NCBI RefSeq assembly: GCF_007595705.1
Contig: NZ_NISY01000005.1
Location: 1-64,000 of the forward strand
Source: Streptomyces sp. SAJ15
GTDB lineage: Bacteria > Actinomycetota > Actinomycetes > Streptomycetales > Streptomycetaceae
DNA length: 64,000 nt
Direction of reading: 5' to 3'
Shown here: piece after piece, positions 7,146 through 15,247 of the stretch
Numbering within the stretch: position 1 is the first letter of the stretch
Layout: each line of letters starts with the position of its first letter
Position numbers and translations under genes: made by a program
The notes under the pieces: generated by a model
Database searches by the model: none
What the model was told of the DNA's origin: nothing
Seen by the model: only the letters and a program-made list of their open reading frames with translations

Positions 7146-8689
7146 GTCCGCTCAAGTTGGACCCGCCCGTAGCCGGGCAGTTCGGGCAGGTCACGCACGG
7201 GGGCGGCGGCCAGGTCGATGCCGTCGGCCATGCCCCAGAGCAGATAGCCCGAGCGCTCGTACTCGATCCGTTGGAGCCGGTCGAGCACCTTGCCGCGGGC
7301 GCCCGCGTCGGCGGTGCCGACCGCCTTCTGGTACGTGCGGTCGAACTCGGCGTCGCGCCAGCCGGCCTCGTTCGTCGCGGACTCGGAGACCATGGTCTTG
7401 CTGGCGAAGAAGACGACGGAGTCGTTGGTGCCCCAGTAGGTGGTGTAGAGGTCGCCCTTGAGCCAGGTCTGGTCCCAGAACTTGGCGGACTCCTGCTTGA
7501 CCACCTCCACCTTGACTCCGGCCTCGCGCACCTGGGTGGCGAAGAGCGTGGCCGACTCGGCGAGGCCGGCGACGTCCTCGGTGGTGTGCAGCCGGTAGGT
7601 CCGGGAGAGGTCGAAGTCGGCCTCCTTCAGCAGCCGTCGGGCCCGGTCCAGGTCCCGGGTGCGTTGCGGAAGTCCCGTGTCGTAGGCCGGGTCGCCGGTG
7701 CCCAGCACGTCGTTGCCGACCCTGCCGTAGCCGCTGAGGACCTGCTTGACCAGGGCCTCGCGGTCGACGGCCAGCCGTAGCGCCTGCCGAACCCTGGGGT
7801 CGGCGAACGGGCTGCCGTCGGCGGTGCGCATGACGATGGGCAGCGCCAGGTCGTTCGGGCGGCGCACCACCTGGATGTCCTCGCGCCCCGCGACCGTACG
7901 GGCGGCGACCGCGCCCGCGTTGGAGGCGAGGTCGAGCTGGCCGGCGAGCAGTGCGCTGGCCATGGCCTGCGGGCTCTCGAAGATCTTCACCTCGATGGCG
8001 TCGAGGCGGACCTCGCCGCCGTACCAGTCGTCGTTGCGGACCAGCCGGGCGTTGCCGGAGCGGTACCAGTCGAGCCGGAAGGGTCCGGTGCCGGGCGCCT
8101 TGGCCAGCTCCTTCGCGTCGGTGTCGCGTTTGAGCACGAAGGTGGTGAGGCGGGTGAGCAGCGGCAGTTCGGCGTTGGCGTAGTCGGACCTGAGCACGAC
8201 CGTGCGGCGGCCGTCCGCGGTGATGCCGGCGGCCTTGACGCCGGGGAGTCGGGAGGCGCCCCCGGGGGTGCCGCGCAGCCGGCGCAGCGACCAGACCACG
8301 TCCTCCGCGGTGACCGGCGTGCCGTCGTGGAAGGTGGCGCCGTCGGCGAGGGTGAACCGCCAGGTCCTGAGGTCCTTGTCGGCGCGCCAGTCGGTGGCGA
8401 GCCGGGCCACCGTGTTCCGGCGGCCGGCGCCGGGGGCGGTGAGGGTGTCGTAGAGCAGGCTGATGACGAGGTAGTCACTCTCGTTGGACTGCACGCCGTG
8501 CGGATCGCGGGTGATGGCTCCGGCGCGACCGAGGGCGCCGACGCGAAGCGTGCCGCCGGAACGCGGCTTCTCGGCGCCCCGCTTGGGGGAGGAGTCGCCG
8601 TCGGTGTCGTCGGCTCCGCAGGCGGTGATGAGGGCGGCGGCGCCGATTCCGCCGCCGGTGGCCATGATCTGACGTCTCGACATCTGCAC
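7130..8689 (-). CDS. Peptide/nickel/opine-type substrate-binding lipoprotein (SBP family 5)
   Basis: 519 residues from the GTG at 8689, chosen for GAGGA 8 nt upstream; an ATG two codons in (8683) is the alternative. The N-terminus MSRRQIMATGGGIGAAALIT is followed by AC. The SRRQIM pattern suggests Tat export, and ITAC (Cys 24) is a lipobox, so it is probably a membrane-anchored lipoprotein. The mature part shows SBP_bac_5 features: SGGTLRVG, LYDTLTAPG, WRFTLADGATFHDGTPVTAE then DVVWSLRR, and RQALRLAVDREALV. It is the receptor of the ABC importer encoded downstream. The gene begins about 100 bp from the iron box and reads away from the biosynthetic genes, so I infer it captures the iron-loaded product. 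Confidence 0.9.
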   Translation of the reverse strand: MQMSRRQIMATGGGIGAAALITACGADDTDGDSSPKRGAEKPRSGGTLRVGALGRAGAITRDPHGVQSNESDYLVISLLYDTLTAPGAGRRNTVARLATDWRADKDLRTWRFTLADGATFHDGTPVTAEDVVWSLRRLRGTPGGASRLPGVKAAGITADGRRTVVLRSDYANAELPLLTRLTTFVLKRDTDAKELAKAPGTGPFRLDWYRSGNARLVRNDDWYGGEVRLDAIEVKIFESPQAMASALLAGQLDLASNAGAVAARTVAGREDIQVVRRPNDLALPIVMRTADGSPFADPRVRQALRLAVDREALVKQVLSGYGRVGNDVLGTGDPAYDTGLPQRTRDLDRARRLLKEADFDLSRTYRLHTTEDVAGLAESATLFATQVREAGVKVEVVKQESAKFWDQTWLKGDLYTTYWGTNDSVVFFASKTMVSESATNEAGWRDAEFDRTYQKAVGTADAGARGKVLDRLQRIEYERSGYLLWGMADGIDLAAAPVRDLPELPGYGRVQLERTWLAR

Positions 8690-8787
8690 GTCGTTCGTCC
8701 TCGCTCTAGCGTGTTGCCTCGTTTCGATGCGCCAAAGACCGCGTCCCCGCCGCGCATTCGCTACGGAGGATAGGGCCAATTCGACGT

Positions 8788-8806
8788 TTAGGTAAGGCTT
8801 GCCTAA
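8788..8806. promoter_or_regulatory. Iron box (DmdR1/IdeR/DtxR operator) between divergent importer and biosynthesis units
   Basis: TTAGGTAAGGCTTGCCTAA is a 19-bp imperfect palindrome matching the actinobacterial iron-box consensus TTAGGTTAGGCTAACCTAA at 16 of 19 positions. It lies 99 bp before the binding-protein start and 164 bp before the hydroxylase start. One DmdR-Fe(II) site could therefore repress both units when iron is plentiful. The match is seen; repression in vivo is inferred. Confidence 0.85.
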
Positions 8807-8969
8807 CTCTTATATGGCTGGTACGTTCCCCTCGCCATCCCCCTCATCGAGCGCGGCCGGCAAGCGGTTGCTCCAGACCGACTTCCCCGGCCGGCTTCCC
8901 GTGCCCCCTCCCCACGCTTCACCGGCACGCTCGGCCCCACGGGGCCCCACGGAACGGATGGAACAGCAC

Positions 8970-9965
8970 ATGGACTCGTGCCCCGCACCCGTCCGCAAGC
9001 TCGACCGCACCTCGATCCGAGAACTCACCGAAGCCGCCGACGCCCTCCTCGCCGCCTACCGCTCGCCCCACCACCCCCGACTCCTCCGCTCCCTCCCCGC
9101 CGCGGCCGCCACCCTCGGCCACTCCCTCCGGCACCTGGTCCGCCCCGTCGACGCGCCCGACGGCATCTGTCTGCTCCGCGGACTGCCCGTCGACGACGAC
9201 GCGATCGGCCCCACCCCCGGACACTGGTCCACCGCGGGCCGCGCGGGCGCCTTCTGGGACGTCGTCCTGCTGCTGCTCGGCACCCTGCGGGGCCGGCCGA
9301 TCGCCTGGCAGGGCCAGCAGAACGGCCGCTTCGTCCACAACATCGTTCCCTCGCCCGGCCACGAGCAGGAGCAGACCGGAGCCAGCAGCGACGTCCTGCT
9401 CAGCCCGCACACCGAAGACGCCTTCCACCCCGGCCGGGCCCATCTGCTGATGCTCGGCTGTCTCCGCAACCACGACCGCGTGGCGACCACCGCGGCCAGC
9501 ATCCGCCACACCGCGCTCGACCCGGCGGACGTGGCGCTGCTCTGCGAGCCGCTGCTGCCGATCCTCCCCGACGACTCCTACGCCACGGCGCGCGCCAGCG
9601 CGCTGCGCCCGCCTCCCGTGCGCACCCTGTGGCCGTCCGAGACCGGTCTGACGCTGCGCTTCGACCCCGCCTACACCCCGCTGGACCAGGCGCCGCCCGC
9701 ACACCGGGCCGCGTACGCCCGGCTGGAGCGGGAGTTGGCACGGGTCACCGTCACGGTGCGACTGACCCCCGGCGACATCCTGCTCGTCGACAACGACGTG
9801 ACGGTGCACGGCCGGGTGCCCTTCCGGGCGCGCTACGACGGGACCGACCGCTGGCTGAAGCGGGCCTCCGTCCACATCCCCGACAACCGCACCCGGCCAC
9901 CCGAGGAACTGCGGGAACACGGCTACGGGCAGGCCGCGCTGGTCGCCCCGGGCCCCGCCGACTGA
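8970..9965 (+). CDS. Fe(II)/2-oxoglutarate amino-acid hydroxylase, clavaminate synthase-like (AsnO/VioC type)
   Basis: 331 residues from the ATG at 8970 (GGAAC 8 nt upstream; the ATG at 8958 is also possible). The HxE variant of the iron triad is at H147-T-E149 (LSPHTEDAFHPGRAHLLML), which is characteristic of the AsnO/VioC beta-hydroxylases rather than the HxD of most oxygenases. The distal His lies in DNDVTVHGRVPFRARYDGTD (H280), followed by RWLKR, which supplies the 2-oxoglutarate Arg. Members hydroxylate the beta-carbon of free or carrier-bound Asn, Arg and similar amino acids. As first gene of the iron-box unit it probably makes a hydroxylated amino-acid building block such as hydroxyarginine or hydroxyaspartate. 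The substrate is inference. Confidence 0.85.
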   Translation: MDSCPAPVRKLDRTSIRELTEAADALLAAYRSPHHPRLLRSLPAAAATLGHSLRHLVRPVDAPDGICLLRGLPVDDDAIGPTPGHWSTAGRAGAFWDVVLLLLGTLRGRPIAWQGQQNGRFVHNIVPSPGHEQEQTGASSDVLLSPHTEDAFHPGRAHLLMLGCLRNHDRVATTAASIRHTALDPADVALLCEPLLPILPDDSYATARASALRPPPVRTLWPSETGLTLRFDPAYTPLDQAPPAHRAAYARLERELARVTVTVRLTPGDILLVDNDVTVHGRVPFRARYDGTDRWLKRASVHIPDNRTRPPEELREHGYGQAALVAPGPAD

Positions 9966-10125
9966 CCCGCGGCCCCGCCCGGCCCCGTCCCGCCTGGCCT
10001 CGCCCCCGCCTCGCCTCGCCTCGTACGGAACCGCACCCCCACGGCACCACATGCACCGCACGGCACCGCCTGCGTCGCACGGCACCACACAGCCCGCACA
10101 CCGCACACCGCTGATGAGGAGTCCC

Positions 10126-11115
10126 ATGCCCGGTGACGACAGCAAGCTGCGCATCCTCAGCACCACCGACCTGTCCGGCATCGACATACCGCTGACCGAC
10201 GTGGTCAACGTGGTCGAGGGGGCCTATCGGGCGCTCGCCGACGGCACGTCCGTCACCCCGCCCAAGCTCACCGTCAAGCCCGCCGACGGCCGCTCCGTCG
10301 CCTACGCCATGCTCGGCCGCGACGGCACCCGGGCGGCCGTGGCCGTGAAGACCTCGTACAAACACGGCCTGAAGGAGGGCCGCGAACTCCAGCACTACTA
10401 CACGGCGCTCACCCTCTACGACGACACCACCGGGCTGCCCATCGCGATGATGGACTGCGGACGGATCGGCGCCCTGCGCACGCCCGCGGTCTCGGCGCTG
10501 CTGGCCCGCGAGTGCGCCGCGCCGGCCGCGCGGACCGCGCTGGTCATCGGCACCGGCACCCAGGGCCGGCTGGCCCTCCCGTTCCTGCTGACCACCCTCC
10601 CCGAGCTGGACCGGCTGCTGCTGTACGGCACCCACCCCGACGGCATCGCCGCCGTGCGGGAGCGGTTGGCCGCGCACTTCCCGGACCGGGCGCTGGAGGT
10701 GGTTACCGAGCTGCGGGCCGCGGCGGCGGACGCGGACATCGTGCTCGCCACCGCGGGGCCGCTGACCCCCGCCGCCGTCGAGGCCGACTGGCTGCGCCCC
10801 GGGACGCTGTGCGTGCTGGTCGGCTACGGCATCCGGCCCTCCACGCTGCACCGGGCCGACCGAGTGATCGCCACCAGCGCCGCGCAGATGGCCGTCACCG
10901 GGACCGACATGGCCGACGCGCACGGTCGCCTCCCCACCGTGCACGCCGAGTTCCCGCAGGTGATCGCGGGGCGGGCGAGCGGCCGCGCCGGACCCCGGGA
11001 ACGGATCTTCGCCTACAACAGCGGTCTGGTCGTCACCGACATCGCCCTCGGCCACCGGTTCGCCGAGCTCGCCATCGCCCGCGGACTGGGCACGGAGGTC
11101 GCACTGTGGCGGTGA
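10126..11115 (+). CDS. SbnB-like N-(2-amino-2-carboxyethyl)-L-glutamate dehydrogenase / ornithine cyclodeaminase family
   Basis: 329 residues; ATG at 10126 with GAGGAG five nt upstream. This is the ornithine cyclodeaminase/mu-crystallin fold. It has an N-terminal substrate domain with KLTVKPADGRSVAYAMLG and SYKHGLKEGRELQHYYTALT, and a Rossmann motif VIGTGTQGRLALPFLL near the middle. Characterised relatives beside SbnA homologues oxidise N-(2-amino-2-carboxyethyl)-L-glutamate with NAD to give L-2,3-diaminopropionate and 2-oxoglutarate. The presence of an SbnA-like partner two genes downstream favours that role over proline synthesis. The next gene starts inside its 3' end (11106), so the two are translationally coupled. 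Confidence 0.82.
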   Translation: MPGDDSKLRILSTTDLSGIDIPLTDVVNVVEGAYRALADGTSVTPPKLTVKPADGRSVAYAMLGRDGTRAAVAVKTSYKHGLKEGRELQHYYTALTLYDDTTGLPIAMMDCGRIGALRTPAVSALLARECAAPAARTALVIGTGTQGRLALPFLLTTLPELDRLLLYGTHPDGIAAVRERLAAHFPDRALEVVTELRAAAADADIVLATAGPLTPAAVEADWLRPGTLCVLVGYGIRPSTLHRADRVIATSAAQMAVTGTDMADAHGRLPTVHAEFPQVIAGRASGRAGPRERIFAYNSGLVVTDIALGHRFAELAIARGLGTEVALWR

Positions 11116-12479
11116 CGGAGACCCCTCCGGCGCCGCTGTCGCTCCCCGCGCACGACGACCCGCAGCTCGCCGCCGTCCTCGACGGCGAGCTGCCGCACGA
11201 GCTGTCGTACGCCTTCGGCGGCCCCTACCATCTACTGCTGCCCGAGCGCTTCGACGCCAACGCCGCCGCCTTCCGGACGGTGCTGGACGAGACGGGCACG
11301 GCGGGCCACATCCACTACGCGAAGAAGGCCAACAAGGCCGCCGTGTGGATCGAGCGGTGCGCGGCGACCGGCCTCGGTGTGGACGTGGCCAGCGCGCCCG
11401 AGCTGCGCGAGGCCCTCGGCCACGGGGTGCGGGGCGAGCACATCGTCGTCACCGGCCCCGCCAAGGCCGACGCGCTGCTGCGCCCCGCCGTGCTCCAGGG
11501 CTGCCTGATCACCGTGGACTCGCCGGACGAACTGGACCGGGTGATCGCCCTGGGGCACGGATCGCGCCCGGCCCGGCTGCTGCTGCGCGGCCTGCCGCCG
11601 GCCCAGCCGCACAGCCGCTTCGGCTTCGACCGCACCGAGTTGGCGGCGGCGCTGGCCCGCTGCCGGGAGGCGGCCGACGCGGTCCGGATGGAGGGGTTCT
11701 CCTTCCATCTGTCCGGCTACGCCGTCCAACCGCGGGCCGACCTCGCCGGGCAGCTCGTCGCGCTGTGCCGGCGGGCCCGCGCCCTGGGGCTGGCCGCCGA
11801 CCGGATCAGCATCGGCGGCGGTTTCGCGGTGGACTACCTGGCCCGCGCCGACTGGGACCGGTTCACGGGCCTGGACGCCGAAGAGCGCGCCCGGCTCTTC
11901 CACGCCGGCCGGAGCTTCCCCTCCTTCTACCCGTACCACTCGCCGACCTCGGGGGCCAGCGCGCTGCGCGCCGTGCTGGCCGCCACCCCGCGCGGTGAAC
12001 GCGCCCCGCTCAGCGCGCTGCTGCGCGACGCCGGCGTCGCGCTGCTGCTGGAGCCGGGGCGGGCACTGCTGGACCGCGCGGGCTGCACGGTCTTCCGGGT
12101 CCAGGGCGTCAAGTCACGGGAGTACGGGATCGTGACGGTCGACGGCACCAGCCTGAGCCTGAGCGAGCAGTGGTTCAACAGCGAGTTCCTGCCCGATCCG
12201 GTGCTGGTGCCGCGCACCCCGGTCGCCGGGCCCACTCGGCCCTTCGCGGCCTGCGTGGGCGGGGCCTCCTGTCTGGAGTCGGACATGCTCAGCTGGCGCA
12301 AGGTGCCGCTGCCGGCCCGGCCCGCCATCGGCGACCTGCTGGTCTACCCGAACACCGCCGGCTACCAGATGGACTCCAACGAGTCGCCGTTCCACGACCT
12401 CCCGCTGCCCCCGAAGATCGTCCTCGACCACGACGGCCGGCGCCGGCGCTGGCGGCTGGACCGGCACACCCCCCTCTGA
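11106..12479 (+). CDS. Fold-type III PLP decarboxylase (diaminopimelate decarboxylase/SbnH-like)
   Basis: 457 residues. The GTG at 11106 is preferred because GGAGG (11094-11098) is 7 nt upstream; the GTG at 11112 would give a GTGA overlap. The PLP lysine is K74 in HYAKKANKAAVW. The glycine-rich phosphate loop is DRISIGGGFAVDYL, EPGRALLDRAG is the conserved C-terminal-barrel motif, and ACVGGASCLESDMLSW carries the catalytic Cys. Family members decarboxylate a D- or L-amino-acid centre. SbnH in staphyloferrin B synthesis acts on a diaminopropionate conjugate to leave an ethylenediamine unit. Placed between SbnB-like and SbnA-like genes, this enzyme plausibly generates an ethylenediamine backbone. 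Confidence 0.85.
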   Translation: MAVTETPPAPLSLPAHDDPQLAAVLDGELPHELSYAFGGPYHLLLPERFDANAAAFRTVLDETGTAGHIHYAKKANKAAVWIERCAATGLGVDVASAPELREALGHGVRGEHIVVTGPAKADALLRPAVLQGCLITVDSPDELDRVIALGHGSRPARLLLRGLPPAQPHSRFGFDRTELAAALARCREAADAVRMEGFSFHLSGYAVQPRADLAGQLVALCRRARALGLAADRISIGGGFAVDYLARADWDRFTGLDAEERARLFHAGRSFPSFYPYHSPTSGASALRAVLAATPRGERAPLSALLRDAGVALLLEPGRALLDRAGCTVFRVQGVKSREYGIVTVDGTSLSLSEQWFNSEFLPDPVLVPRTPVAGPTRPFAACVGGASCLESDMLSWRKVPLPARPAIGDLLVYPNTAGYQMDSNESPFHDLPLPPKIVLDHDGRRRRWRLDRHTPL

Positions 12480-12507
12480 ACCGTCCGCTCTCCCCCCGGG
12501 AACCGAC

Positions 12508-13641
12508 ATGGACAACGCCCTCCTCCGCCCGACCATCGTGCGCCGGGTCTCCGAACTCATCGGCGCCACTCCCCTGTTCGAGCTGTGCCGCACCGGCGAC
12601 GGCGGCCGGCTGCTGCTCAAGCTGGAGATGTTCAACCCGACCGGCACCGCCAAGATCCGGATGGCCCGCCAGATGGTGCTCGACGCCGAGGAGCGCGGCG
12701 CGCTCCGCCCCGGCGGCCACCTCGTCGAGTCCACCTCCGGCAACACCGGCCTGGGGCTGGCCGTGATCGCCGCGGAGCGCGGCTACACCTTCACCGCCGT
12801 CGTCGACCACCACGCCTGCGTCGACAAGCTCCGCGCCATGAAGGCCATGGGCACCCGACTCGTCTACGTCGCCGAGGACGGCACCGGAGAGCTGGCCACC
12901 GCCGCCCGCGAGGAGCTGGCCGAGCGGCTGGCGAAGGAGACCGAGAACGCCGTCTTCACCGAACAGCACAACAACCCGGCCAACGCGGTGGGGTACCACC
13001 GCGTCGCCCACGAGCTCGACCAGGCCCTCGACGGCCGCGTCGACGTGCTCGTCGGCGCCGTGGGCACCGGCGGCGGACTCTGCGGCACGGCCCGGGAGCT
13101 GCGCCGGACGGTGCCCGGAGTGCGGACCGTGGGCGTCGAGCCGAAGGGCTCCATCGCCTTCGGCGGCCCCGCCCACGACTACTACCAGTCCGGCACCGGC
13201 ACCCCCGAGGGTGCTCCCATCGGCGCCCTCGTCGACTTCGCGCTGATCGACGAGGGCGTGAAGGTCGGCGACGTCGAGGCGTTCGCCACCGCGCGGGCGG
13301 TCGCCGCCCGCACCGGGCTGCTCATCGGCGGCTCCGCGGGGGGCGTGGTCCATGCGGCGCTGGCCCGTCTGGGCCGGCTGCCGCCCGGCGGCACCATGGT
13401 CGCGCTGGTCAACGACGGCGGCGAGAAGTACCTCGACACGGTCTTCGACGACGCCTGGATGGCGGAGCGGGACCTGCTCGATCCGGCCGTCGAGGAGGAG
13501 GTCACGGCGCGCCTCACGGCACTCCGCGCGCACCACGTCAGCGGCGGCGACCCGGGCGGCCGGAGCCGCGCTTCCGGTGGACACGAGCACGGTTCCGCGG
13601 GCGGCGGATACCGTTCAAGCGATCGGGAGAAGGAGGAGTGA
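12508..13641 (+). CDS. SbnA-like PLP synthase (O-phosphoserine/glutamate, diaminopropionate pathway)
   Basis: 377 residues of the cysteine synthase/cystathionine beta-synthase fold II family. The PLP lysine is K49 in FNPTGTAKIRMARQ. The substrate loop STSGNTG is at 75-81, and the PLP-phosphate loop is GAVGTGGGLCGTA. EPKGSIAFGG and LLIGGSAGGVVHAA complete the family pattern. SbnA condenses O-phospho-L-serine with glutamate, giving the substrate of SbnB. The C-terminal 30 residues are Gly/Ser/Arg-rich and probably disordered. Located 28 bp after the decarboxylase and 3 bp before the MATE gene. A plain cysteine synthase is the alternative, but an iron-regulated locus with an SbnB partner makes this less likely. 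Confidence 0.84.
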   Translation: MDNALLRPTIVRRVSELIGATPLFELCRTGDGGRLLLKLEMFNPTGTAKIRMARQMVLDAEERGALRPGGHLVESTSGNTGLGLAVIAAERGYTFTAVVDHHACVDKLRAMKAMGTRLVYVAEDGTGELATAAREELAERLAKETENAVFTEQHNNPANAVGYHRVAHELDQALDGRVDVLVGAVGTGGGLCGTARELRRTVPGVRTVGVEPKGSIAFGGPAHDYYQSGTGTPEGAPIGALVDFALIDEGVKVGDVEAFATARAVAARTGLLIGGSAGGVVHAALARLGRLPPGGTMVALVNDGGEKYLDTVFDDAWMAERDLLDPAVEEEVTARLTALRAHHVSGGDPGGRSRASGGHEHGSAGGGYRSSDREKEE

Positions 13642-13644
13642 CCC

Positions 13645-15030
13645 ATGCCGACCTCGACACCGACCCTGGACACCGGCCCGGTCGCCGCCTTCCGCCGCGA
13701 CGGCCGCGAACTCGCCGTCCTCGCCGTGCCGCTGGCCCTCACCCAGCTCGCCCAGGTCGCGCTCACCACCACCGACACGGTGATGATGGGCGTCCTCGGG
13801 GTGACGGACCTGGCGGCCGGCGGGCTGGCCCTGGTCATCTTCAATCAACTGCGCACCATGGGCGTCGGCCTGGTCACGGCGGTGGGCAACCAGATCGCGG
13901 CCGCCTCGGCCCGGACCGAGTCCACCGACGAGCACGCGCGGGGCGAGGTGCGGGAACTGCTGCGCGCGGCGCTGGCGCTGGCCACCCTGGCCGGGGCGGC
14001 CGGCGCGGTGCTGATGGTGCTGATCGGCGAGGCCGTGGGCCTCCTCGGCCAGGACCAGGCCGTAGTGGACCGGATGCGTCCGATGCTGCTGGCACTGGCA
14101 CCGGGGCTGCTCCCCTGCCTCTGGTTCCAGACGATCCGTCAGTTCACCGTCGGGCTGCGCCGCCCCCAGGCGCTGCTGCGCATCACCCTCGGCTCGGTCG
14201 CGGTGAACGCGGCGCTCAACTGGGGGCTGATCCACGGCAGCGGGCCGCTGCCCCGGCTGGGCCTGGCCGGCATCGGCCTCGCCACCACGGCGGTCCACCT
14301 GCTGTCGTTCCTGGCGTTGCGCGCCGCGGCGCGCCGCGACCCGGAGCTGGCCCCGATGCTGACCCTGGCCGCCTGGCGCGCCCGGCCCGCGACCGTGCGC
14401 CGACTGCTGGGCCTGGGCATCCCGATCGCCGCCACCTACGGCTCCGAGGCGGGCTTCTTCTCGGTCGTCGCGCTGGTCGTCGGCAGCTTCGGCAGCGCCG
14501 CCCTGGCCGCCCACACCGCCGTCAACCAGCTGGTGTACATCGTCTTCCAGGTGTCGGTGGGCCTCTCACACGCGGCCTCGCTGGGGGTGAGCCGGGAGCT
14601 GGCCCGGGGCCGCCCGGAGGCGGCGCGCCGCACCGCCCGCACCGCGCTGATCTGCGGCGCGATGGTGATGAGCGGGGTCGCGCTGGTGTACGCGACGCTG
14701 CCCCGACTGGTGCTGCGGCCCTTCCTGGACGGGGCCGAGGGCGGCGGCGCGGCGCTGGACACCGCCACCGGGTTGCTGCTGGTGGCGGCGGTCCTACAGT
14801 ACGTGGACTGCGCGCAGAACATCGGCGTGGGGCTGCTGCGCGGGCTCGACGACACCCGCGGCGGGTTCCGCGTCACGCTGGTCGGCTACTGGCTGGTCGG
14901 CCTGCCCGCCGCGTGGCTGCTCGGCGTGACCGCCGACCTGGAGACCCTCGGCACCTGGTGCGGCCTGTTCGCCGGCCTGGCCACCACGGCGGCGCTGCTG
15001 CTCCGCCGCTTCCACCGCGCCCTGCCGTGA
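13645..15030 (+). CDS. MATE-family efflux transporter, probable metallophore exporter
   Basis: 461 residues with about 12 hydrophobic spans in two halves. The start has a strong GAAGGAGGAG site 5-6 nt upstream, overlapping the end of the SbnA-like gene. MATE signatures: LAVLAVPLALTQLAQVALTT, TDTVMMGVLGVTDLAAGGLA, the second-half counterpart GIPIAATYGSEAGFFSVVAL, then AAHTAVNQLVYIVFQVSVGL. MATE proteins export cationic or polar compounds by Na+ or H+ antiport. As last gene of the iron-box operon it is the likely exporter of the product, in place of the MFS exporter of the staphyloferrin loci. A bidirectional hairpin (15189-15224) lies downstream. Confidence 0.9.
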   Translation: MPTSTPTLDTGPVAAFRRDGRELAVLAVPLALTQLAQVALTTTDTVMMGVLGVTDLAAGGLALVIFNQLRTMGVGLVTAVGNQIAAASARTESTDEHARGEVRELLRAALALATLAGAAGAVLMVLIGEAVGLLGQDQAVVDRMRPMLLALAPGLLPCLWFQTIRQFTVGLRRPQALLRITLGSVAVNAALNWGLIHGSGPLPRLGLAGIGLATTAVHLLSFLALRAAARRDPELAPMLTLAAWRARPATVRRLLGLGIPIAATYGSEAGFFSVVALVVGSFGSAALAAHTAVNQLVYIVFQVSVGLSHAASLGVSRELARGRPEAARRTARTALICGAMVMSGVALVYATLPRLVLRPFLDGAEGGGAALDTATGLLLVAAVLQYVDCAQNIGVGLLRGLDDTRGGFRVTLVGYWLVGLPAAWLLGVTADLETLGTWCGLFAGLATTAALLLRRFHRALP

Positions 15031-15113
15031 CCGAGGGCGCGGCACCGGGAGCGGGGCCGGGGCCGGGGGCCAGCCCGTACGGCCGGAGGCACCGGCCATA
15101 CGGGCAGGCCCGT

Positions 15114-15191
15114 CGTACGGCGGACTCCGCTCGTAGCGGGCTCCGTGCGTAGCGGCGGACTCCGTGCGTAGCGGCGGACTCCGTCGTACGG
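15114..15191. repeat. Short direct repeats (16-19 bp) in the convergent MATE/antiporter gap
   Basis: Units of consensus CGTAGCGGCGGACTCCGTG start at 15114, 15132, 15148 and 15167, with a partial fifth at 15185. Units vary from 16 to 19 bp with no spacer, so this is not a CRISPR. It is noncoding, between two convergent stop codons. Confidence 0.8.
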
Positions 15192-15224
15192 CCCCGCGCG
15201 GCGCACCGTCACCGCGCGGGGCCG
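15189..15224. terminator. Strong hairpin between convergent genes (bidirectional terminator)
   Basis: A 13-bp stem whose left arm, CGGCCCCGCGCGG, starts at 15189. The right arm, CCGCGCGGGGCCG, ends at 15224, with a 10-nt loop. It sits between the MATE stop (15030) and the antiporter stop (15248). There is no U-tract, as is usual for Streptomyces hairpin terminators. Confidence 0.72.
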
Positions 15225-15247
15225 CTCCACGCCGTCACTCCACGCCG

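Noticed and set aside
6076..7194. N-terminal extension of the DppC-like permease over the DppB-like gene
   Set aside because: The extra sequence is a frame shadow of DppB. The ATG at 6075 with an ATGA overlap is the natural start.
10512..11105. Longer decarboxylase starting inside the SbnB-like gene
   Set aside because: The added 198 residues are an Arg-rich shadow of SbnB; GGAGG supports the GTG at 11106.
12508..13641. Ordinary cysteine synthase/cystathionine beta-synthase for sulfur metabolism
   Set aside because: It sits in an iron-box unit with an SbnB-like partner and a decarboxylase. SbnA function fits better, although the fold alone cannot exclude the other role.
15114..15191. CRISPR-like array
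   Set aside because: Units are 16-19 bp, directly adjacent and without spacers; no cas genes are nearby.
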